Below are positions 26,690 through 44,166 of a DNA stretch of 64,000 nucleotides, piece after piece (position 1 is the stretch's first letter; each line of letters starts with the position of its first letter). The notes beneath the pieces were generated by a model. That model saw only the letters and a program-made list of their open reading frames with translations, was not told the origin of the DNA and searched no databases. The DNA lies in NCBI GenBank assembly GCA_034521225.1, contig JAXHMR010000027.1, forward strand, positions 154,343 to 218,342, given 5' to 3'. The DNA comes from Woeseia sp034521225. GTDB taxonomy: Bacteria > Pseudomonadota > Gammaproteobacteria > Steroidobacterales > Woeseiaceae. The translations under genes were made by a program, and so were the position numbers.

Positions 26690-27004
26690 TCAGTTCAGCT
26701 TGATCTGGACATCCACGCCCGCCGGCAGCTCCAGCTTCATCAGGGCGTCGACGGTCTTGTCGGTCGGGTCCATGATGTCCATCAGTCGCTTGTGGGTGCG
26801 GATCTCGTACTGGTCGCGCGCGTCCTTGTTGACGTGCGGCGAAATCAGGATCGTGAAACGCTCCATTTTCATCGGTAACGGGATCGGTCCCTTGACCGTC
26901 GCGCCGGTGCGTTTCGCCGTCTCCACGATCTCGCGGGCCGAATTGTCGATCAGGCGATGGTCAAATGCCTTCAACCTGATGCGAATGTTCTGGTTTGTTG
27001 CCAT
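26690..27004 (-). CDS. rpsJ: 30S ribosomal protein S10
   Basis: 104 aa, intact. ATG 27004 gives MATNQNIRIRLKAFDHRLID; GPIPLPMKMERFTILISPHV follows. Also the NusE component of antitermination complexes. It follows tuf by 22 bp, so here it groups with the str operon rather than with rplC. Confidence 0.96.
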   Translation of the reverse strand: MATNQNIRIRLKAFDHRLIDNSAREIVETAKRTGATVKGPIPLPMKMERFTILISPHVNKDARDQYEIRTHKRLMDIMDPTDKTVDALMKLELPAGVDVQIKLN

Positions 27005-27026
27005 GTTGTCTGCTTCTCTGCAATGT

Positions 27027-28218
27027 TCAGTTAATAATCTTTGCCACGACGCCGGCACCCACCGTGCGGCCGCCTTCGCGGATGGCGAAGCGCAGACCGT
27101 CTTCCATCGCGATCGGCGCGATCAGGTCCACCACCATCTGCACGTTGTCACCCGGCATCACCATCTCGGTGCCCTCCGGCAACTCCACCGCGCCCGTCAC
27201 GTCCGTCGTCCGGAAGTAGAACTGCGGCCGGTAGCCCTTGAAGAACGGCGTATGACGGCCACCTTCATCCTTCGTCAGGATGTAGACCTCCGCCTCGAAC
27301 TTCGTGTGCGGCGTAATCGAGCCCGGCTTCGCCAGTACCTGGCCACGCTCAACCTCATCACGCTTCGTACCGCGCAGCAGCACGCCAACGTTGTCACCCG
27401 CCTGGCCCTCGTCCAGCAGCTTGCGGAACATCTCGACACCCGTGCACGTGGTCTTGCTCGTGTCACGAATACCGACGATCTCGATCTCGTCGCCCACTTT
27501 GACAATGCCGCGCTCGATTCGGCCCGTCACTACCGTGCCGCGTCCCGAAATCGAAAATACGTCCTCGACCGGCATCAGGAAGTCACCGTCTATGGCACGC
27601 TCCGGCTCCGGTATGTAGCTGTCCATCGCCTCAACCAGCTTAACGATCGACGGCACGCCAATGTCCGACGTGTCACCGTCAAACGCCTTCAGCGCCGAAC
27701 CCGTCACGATCGGCGTATCGTCGCCCGGAAACTCGTAGGTCGACAGCAGGTCACGAACCTCCATCTCAACCAGCTCCAGCAACTCCGCATCGTCCACCTG
27801 GTCCGCCTTGTTCAGGTACACCACGATATAGGGAACGCCGACCTGGCGCGCCAGCAGTATGTGCTCGCGCGTCTGCGGCATCGGGCCGTCCGCCGCACTT
27901 ACCACCAGCATCGCACCGTCCATCTGGGCAGCACCCGTGATCATGTTCTTCACGTAGTCCGCGTGTCCCGGACAGTCCACGTGCGCGTAGTGACGCGCAC
28001 TGCTCTCGTATTCCACGTGAGCCGTTGCAATCGTGATACCGCGCGCCTTCTCTTCCGGCGCGTTGTCAATCTGGTCGTAGCCACGAACCTCGCCGCCATA
28101 TGTGCTCCGACATCACCTTCGTCAACGCCGCCGTCAACGTCGTCTTGCCGTGATCAACGTGGCCGATCGTGCCTACGTTTACGTGGGGCTTCGTTCGCTC
28201 GAATTTTACTTTGGACAT
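27027..28218 (-). CDS. tuf: Elongation factor Tu, copy 1, one frameshift
   Basis: GTPase that delivers aminoacyl-tRNA to the ribosome. ATG 28218; G1 loop GHVDHGKTTL, G3 DCPGHADY, G4 NKAD. An extra base near 28103, absent from copy 2, breaks the frame after codon 38; otherwise full length (396 codons plus stop TGA at 27027). Very similar to copy 2 (44167-45360), as expected if gene conversion keeps the pair alike. Last-but-one gene of the rpsL-rpsG-fusA-tuf-rpsJ unit. Confidence 0.95.
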
Positions 28219-28295
28219 AGCTGGTTTCCAGTTTGCGTGGTTTCGTTATTGCTCTGCGGACTATAAACAGTGACCTGAACGCGTATCTCTTGCGA

Positions 28296-30389
28296 TCAGC
28301 TCGCTTTCCTCATTACCGTGTCCGCAACATTGCGCGGCACCTCGGCGTACTTCTCGAACTCCATCGAGTAGACGGCCCGGCCCTGGCTCATGGAGCGGAG
28401 GTCGGTCGCGTAGCCGAACATCTCGGCCAGCGGCACTTCGGCGCGGATAATCTTGCCCGAAATGGTCTCATCCATACCTTGCGGCAGGCCCCGGCGGCGA
28501 TTCAGGTCACCCATGACGTCGCCCATGTACTCCTCCGGCGTTACCACCTCGACCTTCATGATCGGCTCCAGCAGCACCGGGTCCGCCTTCATTGCACCAT
28601 CGCGAAACGCCATCGAGCCGGCGATCTTGAACGCCATCTCGCTCGAATCGACATCGTGATAGGAGCCATCGTACAGCGTGACCTTCACGTCGACGACAGG
28701 ATAACCACCGAGCACGCCGTTCTCTGTCTGTTCGCGCACGCCCTTGTCGACGGCGGAAATGTACTCGCGAGGTACGGCGCCTCCGACAACCGCGTCGACG
28801 AATTCGTATCCGGCGCCTGCGTCCTGCGGCTCCAGTTTCAGGAACACGTGACCATACTGCCCGCGACCGCCGGACTGGCGGACGAACTTGCCTTCCTGCT
28901 CGACCGCCTTGCGGATAGTTTCCCGGTAGGCTACCTGCGGCTTGCCGACGTTTGCCTCGACCTTGAACTCGCGCTTCATGCGGTCGACGATGATGTCGAG
29001 ATGCAGCTCGCCCATGCCGGAGATGATTGTCTGGCCGGACTCCTCGTCGGTCGCAACGCGAAACGACGGGTCTTCCTTGGCAAGCTTCTGCAATGCGATG
29101 CCCATCTTTTCCTGGTCGGCTTTCGTCCGTGGCTCGACGGCAACTGCTATGACCGGCTCCGGAAATATCATCCGCTCAAGCGTGATAATGGCCTTTGGGT
29201 CAGTCAGCGTGTCGCCGGTCGTGACATCCTTCAGTCCCACAGCCGCCGCGATATCGCCGGCCCGGACTTCCTTGATCTCCTTGCGGTCATTGGAGTGCAT
29301 CTGCAGGATGCGGCCGATTCGCTCACGCTTGCTCTTGATCGGGTTGTAAACACTGTCACCGGAATTGAGCACGCCCGAGTACACGCGGAAAAACGTCAGG
29401 TTGCCGACGTACGGGTCGGTTGCGATCTTGAACGCCAGAGCCGCGAACGGCTCATCGTCGTCCGGATGGCGCTCACCTTCGGATTCATCCTCGAGGATGC
29501 CGCGTATTGACGGCACGTCGACCGGCGACGGCATGTAATGCACGACCGAATCGAGCATGGCCTGTACACCCTTGTTCTTGAACGCCGAACCGCACATCGC
29601 GACGACGAGTTCGCCAGCCAGTGTGCGCTGCCTTAGTCCGGCGCGTATCTCATCCTCGCTGAGCTCGCCATTGCTGACATACTTCTCGAGCAATTCCTCG
29701 TTGGCCTCGGCAGCGGCCTCAATCATATTGGCCCGCCATTCCTTTGCTGCCGGCAACAGATCCTCAGGGATATCGCGCGCATCGTAGGTCGTGCCCATGC
29801 TCGCCTCATCCCAGTAGATCGCCTTCATGTGGATAAGGTCGATGACGCCGGCGAAGTTTTCTTCCGCACCGATCGGCAGCTGGACGGGCACCGGATTGGC
29901 GCCCAGGCGCTTTCGAACCTGCTCTACGACACGCAGAAAGTTGGCGCCGGCACGATCCATCTTGTTGACAAATATCATGCGCGGCACGTTGTACTTGTTG
30001 CCCTGGCGCCAGACCGTTTCGGTTTGCGGCTCGACACCGCCGACCGAACAGAGCACCGTTACAGCGCCATCAAGCACGCGCAGGCTCCGTTCGACCTCGA
30101 TGGTGAAATCGACGTGTCCCGGCGTATCGATAATGTTGATGCGATGCTGTTCGAACTGCTGGTCCATGCCCTGCCAGAAACAGGTCGTGGCCGCGGATGT
30201 GATCGTGATGCCGCGTTCCTGCTCCTGCTCCATCCAGTCCATGACGGCCGCACCGTCGTGCACTTCGCCGATCTTGTGCGACACACCGGTGTAGAACAGG
30301 ACGCGCTCGGTCGTCGTCGTCTTGCCGGCGTCAATATGGGCCATGATGCCGATATTGCGATAGCGCTCAATGGGGGTAGTGCGTGCCAC
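28296..30389 (-). CDS. fusA: Elongation factor G
   Basis: 697 aa, intact. GTPase domain with AHIDAGKTTTTERVLFYTG, DTPGHVDF and NKMD; domains II-V follow with GMGELHLDIIVDRMKREF and GRGQYGHVFLKLEP. Drives translocation. 45 bp after rpsG and 77 bp before tuf. Confidence 0.97.
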   Translation of the reverse strand: MARTTPIERYRNIGIMAHIDAGKTTTTERVLFYTGVSHKIGEVHDGAAVMDWMEQEQERGITITSAATTCFWQGMDQQFEQHRINIIDTPGHVDFTIEVERSLRVLDGAVTVLCSVGGVEPQTETVWRQGNKYNVPRMIFVNKMDRAGANFLRVVEQVRKRLGANPVPVQLPIGAEENFAGVIDLIHMKAIYWDEASMGTTYDARDIPEDLLPAAKEWRANMIEAAAEANEELLEKYVSNGELSEDEIRAGLRQRTLAGELVVAMCGSAFKNKGVQAMLDSVVHYMPSPVDVPSIRGILEDESEGERHPDDDEPFAALAFKIATDPYVGNLTFFRVYSGVLNSGDSVYNPIKSKRERIGRILQMHSNDRKEIKEVRAGDIAAAVGLKDVTTGDTLTDPKAIITLERMIFPEPVIAVAVEPRTKADQEKMGIALQKLAKEDPSFRVATDEESGQTIISGMGELHLDIIVDRMKREFKVEANVGKPQVAYRETIRKAVEQEGKFVRQSGGRGQYGHVFLKLEPQDAGAGYEFVDAVVGGAVPREYISAVDKGVREQTENGVLGGYPVVDVKVTLYDGSYHDVDSSEMAFKIAGSMAFRDGAMKADPVLLEPIMKVEVVTPEEYMGDVMGDLNRRRGLPQGMDETISGKIIRAEVPLAEMFGYATDLRSMSQGRAVYSMEFEKYAEVPRNVADTVMRKAS

Positions 30390-30434
30390 GGGGTGAACCT
30401 GCGATTGCGATACAGAGCTGAATGAAACTCTCGC

Positions 30435-30914
30435 CTACCAGCGGTAGTGCGAGAACGCCTTGTTCGCTTCTGCCATCCTGTGCGTGTCTTCCTTTTTCTT
30501 GACCGCCGAGCCGCGGTTGTCGGCTGCTTCCATCAGCTCGTGCGCAAGACGGAACGCCATCGACTTTTCGCTGCGGGCGCGGGCTGCGTCTATCAGCCAG
30601 CGCATGGCCAGGGTCTGCCGGCGCGCCGGCCGAACCTCGACCGGCACCTGGTACGTGGCACCGCCCACGCGGCGCGACTTCACCTCGACCACCGGCTTGA
30701 CGTTTTCGAGCGCCACCTCCAGCATCTCCAGCGACTTCTCGCCACTGTGCGCGCCTTTTTCGGCCATGCGGTCGAGCGCTCCATAAATAATGCGCTCCGC
30801 AACGGATTTCTTGCCATCACTCATGATCATGTTCATGAACTTGGCCAGCAATTCACTGCCGTACTTGGGGTCCGGAAGGATATGGCGTTTGGGTGCCTGG
30901 GATCTTCTTGACAT
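30435..30914 (-). CDS. rpsG: 30S ribosomal protein S7
   Basis: 159 aa, intact. MSRRSQAPKRHILPDPKYGS, MNMIMSDGKKSVAERIIYGA. Primary 16S rRNA binder and repressor of the str operon in E. coli. Confidence 0.97.
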   Translation of the reverse strand: MSRRSQAPKRHILPDPKYGSELLAKFMNMIMSDGKKSVAERIIYGALDRMAEKGAHSGEKSLEMLEVALENVKPVVEVKSRRVGGATYQVPVEVRPARRQTLAMRWLIDAARARSEKSMAFRLAHELMEAADNRGSAVKKKEDTHRMAEANKAFSHYRW

Positions 30915-30934
30915 TGCGTGTCTCGGTTAATTAC

Positions 30935-30956
30935 CCGGGCAGCCTGTTCTGCCCGG
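30935..30956 (-). promoter_or_regulatory. Hairpin in rpsL-rpsG spacer, candidate S7 site
   Basis: CCGGGCAG and CTGCCCGG pair perfectly over 8 bp around a 6-nt loop inside the 78-nt spacer between rpsL and rpsG. In E. coli S7 binds the rpsL-rpsG intercistronic mRNA to repress translation; the position matches, the fold itself is not established here. Confidence 0.45.
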
Positions 30957-30992
30957 TGCTGGTTAAAGGTTGTCCTGGAACTGCTGCCCCGA

Positions 30993-31367
30993 TCAGGACT
31001 TGGGCCGCTTCGCGCCGTACTTGGAGCGCCCCTGGCGGCGGTCACTGACGCCGGAGCAATCGAGCGTGCCGCGCACGGTGTGATACCGCACACCCGGCAG
31101 GTCCTTTACGCGACCGCCGCGGATCAGTACAACCGAGTGCTCCTGCAGATTGTGGCCTTCACCACCAATATAGCTCGTCACCTCGAAACCGTTGGTCAGG
31201 CGCACACGCGCCACCTTCCGCATGGCCGAGTTCGGCTTCTTCGGGGTGGTTGTGTACACACGCGTGCAGACGCCGCGCTTCTGCGGACTGCCCTCGAGCG
31301 CGGGTACCGTGCTTTTTACGACTCGCGAAGACCGCGGTTTCCGTACTAGCTGATTTGTTGTGGCCAT
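30993..31367 (-). CDS. rpsL: 30S ribosomal protein S12
   Basis: 124 aa, intact. ATG 31367 (MATTNQLVRKPRSSRVVKST); the open upstream extension to 31844 runs into rpoC and is not used. Decoding-centre loops TTTPKKPNSAMRKVARVRLT (Lys43 equivalent) and GVRYHTVRGTLDCSGVSDRR. Residues linked to streptomycin resistance look wild type (PKKPNS). First gene of the str operon. Confidence 0.97.
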   Translation of the reverse strand: MATTNQLVRKPRSSRVVKSTVPALEGSPQKRGVCTRVYTTTPKKPNSAMRKVARVRLTNGFEVTSYIGGEGHNLQEHSVVLIRGGRVKDLPGVRYHTVRGTLDCSGVSDRRQGRSKYGAKRPKS

Positions 31368-31568
31368 GGGCCTTACTCTTCTCTGTCGATTACCGAATGA
31401 AAATCCAAAAAACGCACTTGCGCGCGCAGATGCCCGCCGGCCCGATTCATCGTCGAACGGCCTGTGGGACTGGCGGCAGCTGCAAAACCCTGAAAAATCA
31501 GGCTTTCGAAGCGGCGGCGCCCGTTGCGTAGAGCACGCCAACGACGTGCCCGTTGGGCAGGGCCGGGC

Positions 31569-31598
31569 ATTGTATGGAGGCCCCGGACAAGGTGTCAA
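31569..31598 (-). promoter_or_regulatory. Sigma-70 promoter of the str operon
   Basis: Minus strand -35 TTGACA (31593-31598), 18-bp spacer, -10 TACAAT (31569-31574). It lies in the 304-bp rpoC-rpsL gap and would give a leader of about 195 nt before rpsL. The gap also has a CCTGATTTTTCAGG hairpin near 31490-31503. Confidence 0.78.
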
Positions 31599-31671
31599 GC
31601 AAACGGAATCCGGCAGCAATTGCGCCGTCCGTGGCGCAGCCGCAGCGAATGTCTCGCCGACCCGGCTCCGT

Positions 31672-40017
<8,346 letters not shown>

Positions 40018-40050
40018 TCGAGGTTACCCTTACTTTGAGGAAATGACCGC

Positions 40051-40071
40051 CTGCCGCATGATGCGGCAGGC
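40051..40071 (-). promoter_or_regulatory. Hairpin just upstream of rpoB
   Basis: CCTGCCGC and GCGGCAGG pair perfectly around ATGAT, about 35 bp before the rpoB start. May affect ribosome access or form a processing site; no T-tract. Confidence 0.4.
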
Positions 40072-40216
40072 AGTGAATATTCACTTCCACGTGTCGTGAA
40101 GATTGTCAGTCTGGTCTTGCTCTGCACCGGAATCAGCCCCGGTGAGTTCAGTCCTGGTCGGATCCATGCGTCCGGGTCTGCGGTCACCAGGGATGCCGCA
40201 AACATACAGACACAAA

Positions 40217-40252
40217 CAGGCACGCCGGCGGTCCTTGCCCGCCGGCTGCCTG
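40217..40252 (-). terminator. Attenuator-like hairpin between rplL and rpoB
   Basis: A long stem, CAGGCA plus GCCGGCGG against CCGCCGGC plus TGCCTG with one bulged base and a 7-nt loop, lies about 30 bp after the rplL stop and is followed on the minus strand by a weak T-rich stretch. In E. coli this spacer holds a partial terminator and an RNase III site that set the ribosomal protein to polymerase ratio; I infer the same role. The rplL-rpoB gap is 266 bp. Confidence 0.65.
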
Positions 40253-40283
40253 TCGACCCGCATATTGCTGTCATGCTGGCCGA

Positions 40284-40659
40284 TTACTTGAGCTCGACCG
40301 ATGCGCCGGCTTCTTCAAGCTGCTTCTTGAACTTGTCGGCGTCGTCTTTCGAAGCTGCTTCCTTGATTGTCGACGGTGCGCCTTCGACCGCGTCCTTGGC
40401 TTCCTTCAGCCCGAGGCCGGTGATCGTGCGTACGGCCTTGATGACGGCAACCTTGTTGGCGCCAAAGCTCGTCAGTACCACGTCGAACTCTGTCTTCCGC
40501 AGCTTCCTGCGCTCCGCTGCCGCCTGCCGCGGCCGCTACGGCCACCGGCGCTGCTGCTGAAACGCCCCACTCTTCCTCGAGCATCTTGACGAGCTCGACA
40601 ACTTCCATGATCGGCTTGGCGCTAAGCTCTTTCAGCAGATCTGCGTTTGATAATGCCAT
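40284..40659 (-). CDS. rplL: 50S ribosomal protein L7/L12, frameshifted
   Basis: Stalk protein, about 125 aa. N-terminal dimer domain MALSNADLLKELSAKPIMEV, Ala-rich hinge, C-terminal domain TSFGANKVAVIKAVRTITGL and GLKEAKDAVEGAPSTIKEAA. One shift near 40497 in the hinge end splits it. 54 bp after rplJ. Confidence 0.95.
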
Positions 40660-40713
40660 TTCGGTAGTCCTCTTTAATTTCCTGAATCAGTTAATGTTGT
40701 TGCGGTGCCGGTC

Positions 40714-41240
40714 TCAGGCGGCTTCCTGGGCTGCTGCGCGCGCGGACAGTGTCCGTGCCAGCATCTGCCGGGGCTTCGCCAGCGTCCTGACCAGCTTGCT
40801 CATCGGTGCCGTCATGACGCCAAGCAGCATTGCACGCGCCCGGTCGAGCGTTGGCAGTGATGCCATCCTCGACAGATCGGACGCCGGCATCAGCTCCCCG
40901 CCGGCAGACAGCGACACTGCCTTCAACGCGTCATGCGTCTTGGCAAAGTCGTTGATGATTCTGGCCGAGCACCTGGATCTGTCTTTTGCAAACGCGAGCA
41001 GCAACGGGCCTTTGAGCGTGTCCTTCATACACTCGAAGCCTGTGCCTTCGATGGCCCGGCGTGCCAGCGTGTCTTGACCACACGCATGTACACGCCAGCA
41101 TTGCGGGCTTCCTTCCGCAGTGCCGTCATCTGTGAAACGGTCAACCCTCTGTATTCCGCTGCAACAGCGGACACCGAGTCACCCGCAACCGCGTTTATCT
41201 CTTTGACAAAGACCTTCTTGTCGTCGAGTCTCATCGCCAT
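40714..41240 (-). CDS. rplJ: 50S ribosomal protein L10, frameshifted
   Basis: Stalk base protein, about 175 aa. ATG 41240 preceded by CAGGAGATATTC. MAMRLDDKKVFVKEINAVAG and YRGLTVSQMTALRKEARNAG, then a shift near 41060 and another near 40960 before DALKAVSLSAGGELMPASDL; ends ARTLSARAAAQEAA. In bacteria L10(L12)4 represses this operon via the leader. Confidence 0.93.
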
Positions 41241-41585
41241 GAATATCTCCTGGCTTACGGTCACACATACAGGTGAAATCCATCTTCACCCACCCATTGC
41301 GAACCTTCAGCGCTGCGATCAGCCCATCCGGTCGCGGGCACCGCCGGTTTACGTACCACCGTTGGCACCCTCAGTGTCGACGTGGTGACCGTCGTACAGA
41401 TTGCTCTGATTCAGGTAACACCATCTGCGTAGGCCGCTAAACAATTAAGAGTGAGTTTCACGTCACTCGCCTACGGTCTTCGACGTTTGCCGGAACCCTG
41501 CCCGCCTGCCGGAATTGCTTCCAGCCGGTGGCGTTTGATGCCGGCGACTTCCCGCAGTGTCATACCGAAGCACGACAATGCGGCA
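41241..41585 (-). promoter_or_regulatory. rplA-rplJ spacer, probable L10 leader region
   Basis: 345 bp without a gene between rplA and rplJ. In related bacteria this spacer carries a promoter and the L10 leader RNA bound by L10-L12. Several GC-rich stems are possible, and a good Shine-Dalgarno (AGGAG) precedes rplJ. I did not verify the kink-turn fold, so the call rests on position. Confidence 0.5.
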
Positions 41586-42290
41586 CTACTTGTTCAGGCC
41601 TCGATGGAAGCCTGGGTCTACGGCAGGTACACCGGGACCCATCGTTGAGGACACGGTCAACTTCCTTACATAAGGACCTTTCGCCGTGCCGGTTTTGCTT
41701 TGCGCAAATCCGCGAGCAGCGCGTTGAGGTTCTCCTTCAGCGCGCCTACTTCAAAATCAGCGCGGCCAATCGGGCAATGAATAATGCCGCCCTTGTCAGT
41801 GCGATACCTCACCTGGCCCGCCTTCGCATTTCGTACCGCCGTTTCAACGTCAGCGGTAACGGTGCCGACCTTAGGATTTGGCATCAGGCCGCGCGGACCC
41901 AGTATCTGCCCGAGCTGGCCGACGATGCGCATCGCATCCGGTGTCGGAACGACAACGTCGAAATTCATTTCGCTGCCTTACCTTCTCGGCGAGGTCTTCA
42001 AAGCCGACAATGTCGGCACCGGCGGCTTTCGCCTTCTCGGCGTTGTCGCCCTGCGCGAATACCGCCACGCGCACGGTCTTGCCGGTGCCGTTCGGCAGCA
42101 CGGTCGAGCCACGCACGACCTGGTCAGACTTTCGCGAGTCCACGCCGAGATTTACTGAAACATCAATGCTTTCCGGAAACTTCGCGGTCGCCATCTCCTT
42201 GACCAGTGCCAGCGCCTCGTCGATGGCATAGATCGCGGTAGATACGACTTTCTCGCGAGCGGCCTTCTTGCGTTTGCTGATGCCAGCCAT
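41586..42290 (-). CDS. rplA: 50S ribosomal protein L1, frameshifted
   Basis: L1 stalk protein and repressor of its own operon in E. coli. ATG 42290 (MAGISKRKKAAREKVVSTAI). Frames join near 41985 (NFDVVVPTPDAMRIVGQLGQ follows) and near 41690, where the restored tail GPYVRKLTVSSTMGPGVPAV ends at TAG 41586. About 234 aa. Start overlaps the rplK stop by one base. Confidence 0.93.
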
Positions 42291-42726
42291 CACTTCACTC
42301 CCTCGACTTCGATACCCATGCTGCGGGCGGTACCGGCGACGGTGCGCACGGCAGCATCCATGTCTGCCGCGGTCAGGTCCGGCATCTTGGTCGAGGCGAT
42401 CTCCTCGAGCTGTGCCCGGTTTACCTTGCCGACCTTGGATGTATTCGGTACGCCGGAACCCTTCTTGATACCTGCGGCCTTTCGCAACAGCACGGCGGCC
42501 GGCGGCGCTCTTGGTGATGAACGTGAAGCTTTCGGTCGCTGTAAACGGTGACTGACCACCGGTATCGGCAGGCCGGCCTCGATCCCCTGCGTTTCGGCAT
42601 TGAATGCCTTGCAGAATTCCATGATATCGACGCCGCGCCGCCCAGTGCGGGCCCCACTGGCGGACTTGGATTTGCCTGGCCTGCAGGAACCTGCAGTTCG
42701 ATGTAGCCAGTTACCTTCTTAGCCAT
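42290..42726 (-). CDS. rplK: 50S ribosomal protein L11, frameshifted
   Basis: About 143 aa, GTPase-associated centre. N-terminal VTGYIELQVPAGQANPSPPV; C-terminal rRNA-binding domain ITK...PPAAVLLRKAAGIKKGSG. Frame breaks near 42640 and 42520. Overlaps rplA start (TGATG). Confidence 0.94.
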
Positions 42727-42859
42727 CTCATTTCCTCATCGAGTGCAAACGCCGGGTCAGGGCTCCTCGAACTCTTTAAAAATCCGCAACCGGGGCTGCG
42801 GTCAACTCGTGCGTCAACTGGTGCCGGAAGAATGACGCGATGCGCTCTTCCGGATACTG

Positions 42860-43424
42860 CTATCCCTTCTCCACCTGGCCGAAATCGAGCTCGACCGGTG
42901 TCGAGCGGCCCAGTATCTGCACCGCCACCTGCAGGCGCGACTTGTCGTAATTAACCTTTTCAACAACACCGCTGAAGTCGTTAAACGGGCCATCAATGAC
43001 CCGTACGACTTCGCCCGGCTCGAACAACACCTTCGGCCGTGGCTTGTCGACACCTTCCTGCGACGCGCTGCAGGATGTTGTCGGCTTCCTTTTCGCTGAT
43101 CGGCGCCGGCCGGTCGCTGGATCCGCCGATGAAACCCAGCACCTTCGGCACTTCCTTGACGAGATGCCAGGTCTCGTCGTCCATTTCCATCTGGACCAGC
43201 ACGTAGCCCGGAAAGAACTTGCGCTCGCTGCGGCGCTTGTTGCCTTCCTTCATCTCGACCACTTCCTCGGTCGGCACCAGGATGTCGCCAAACTTGTGCT
43301 CAAGACCCATCAGCTTGATGCGTTCCTTGAGCGATGCCTTCACCTTGTGCTCGAAGTTCGAGTAGGCGTGGACGATGTACCAGCGTAAAGCCACCGGATT
43401 TACCTCTTCAGTGTTGGCGCCCAT
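42860..43424 (-). CDS. nusG: Transcription termination/antitermination protein NusG, frameshifted
   Basis: About 188 aa. ATG 43424 gives MGANTEEVNPVALRWYIVHA; NGN domain with FFPGYVLVQMEMDDETWHLV; after a shift near 43060 the KOW domain GEVVRVIDGPFNDFSGVVEK and the end LDFGQVEKG at TAG 42860. Bridges RNA polymerase with Rho or the ribosome (S10). Start overlaps the secE stop by one base. Confidence 0.95.
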
Positions 43425-43802
43425 CAGGCGGAGCCGACCAGCGTTCTGGTCAACCACAACAACACGGAATCAAGGCCCCAGAAAAACAGCGCCATGATCA
43501 GCGTGAACACGAACACGGCCAACGCCGTTTGCGTCGTTTCCTGCTTGGTCGGCCATACGACCTTGCGAATTTCAACCCGCGAGCCACGCACGAAGGCTCG
43601 CAGGCGCTTGCCTTGCGTGCTGGTCATCGCGATGCCGATGCCGGCGGCCAGGCCGCCGAGCACAAGCAATGCCCTGAGCGGCAGCGCCAGCTCAAGGTAG
43701 TAGTAGTACGCGGACAGTTCCGCCAATCAGCGCTCCCGCCGCCATCAGCAATTTGATGATGTCGAGTGCGCCGCTCTGACCGTCTTCCGTGGTAGTTGCC
43801 AT
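43424..43802 (-). CDS. secE: Preprotein translocase subunit SecE, frameshifted
   Basis: About 125 aa with three hydrophobic helices, as in E. coli SecE. ATG 43802 (MATTTEDGQSGALDIIKLLM); after a shift near 43700 YYYYLELALPLRALLVLGGL, conserved amphipathic VRGSRVEIRKVVWPTKQETT and last helix. Clamp of the SecYEG channel. Confidence 0.94.
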
Positions 43803-43894
43803 GTTGCCTGTCTGCGGCGCCCGAACAGCGCCTGTTAATAAGTCGGGGGCGGAGACAGGCGGCTTACCGCTGTCGTCCACTCCGCCTGCTCGAA

Positions 43895-43970
43895 TGGCAG
43901 GCCAGGAGGGAATCGAACCCCCAACCTGCGGTTTTGGAGACCGCCGCTCTGCCAATTGAGCTACTGGCCT
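43895..43970 (-). tRNA. tRNA-Trp (anticodon CCA)
   Basis: Acceptor AGGCCAG/CTGGCCT pairs fully, D-loop AGCTCAATTGGCAGAGC, anticodon stem GCGGT/ACCGC with loop CTCCAAA (anticodon CCA), T-arm GGGGGTTCGATTCCCTC, discriminator G and encoded 3' CCA. Between tuf and secE, its usual place in gammaproteobacteria outside Enterobacterales. Confidence 0.97.
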
Positions 43971-44166
43971 AGTTAATAAAAGTGCCAACCGAAACGCCAT
44001 GATGCCGTCAGGAACTGTTGTTTACGCTCCGACGGTGCAATCACGATAACGTGTCTACGCGACACGCAGTCCGATCATATTTTCGCGTTCCACTCCATTC
44101 TGGAGAATGGTCCCATGTCAATATAAACATCCGACGGGACCGCATCGCGGCCGGTCCCTGCCTGGT

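Noticed and set aside
26517..28220. 567-codon plus-strand frame opposite rpsJ and tuf
   Set aside because: Shadow of strongly biased codon usage in tuf; residues are His/Arg/Val-rich with no family resemblance. The frames 28233-29510 (opposite fusA) and 37503-39026 (opposite rpoB) are of the same kind.
43692..44000. N-terminal extension of secE with RPVAQLAERRSPKPQVGGSI
   Set aside because: That peptide is the translation of the tRNA-Trp gene; the real SecE start is ATG 43802.
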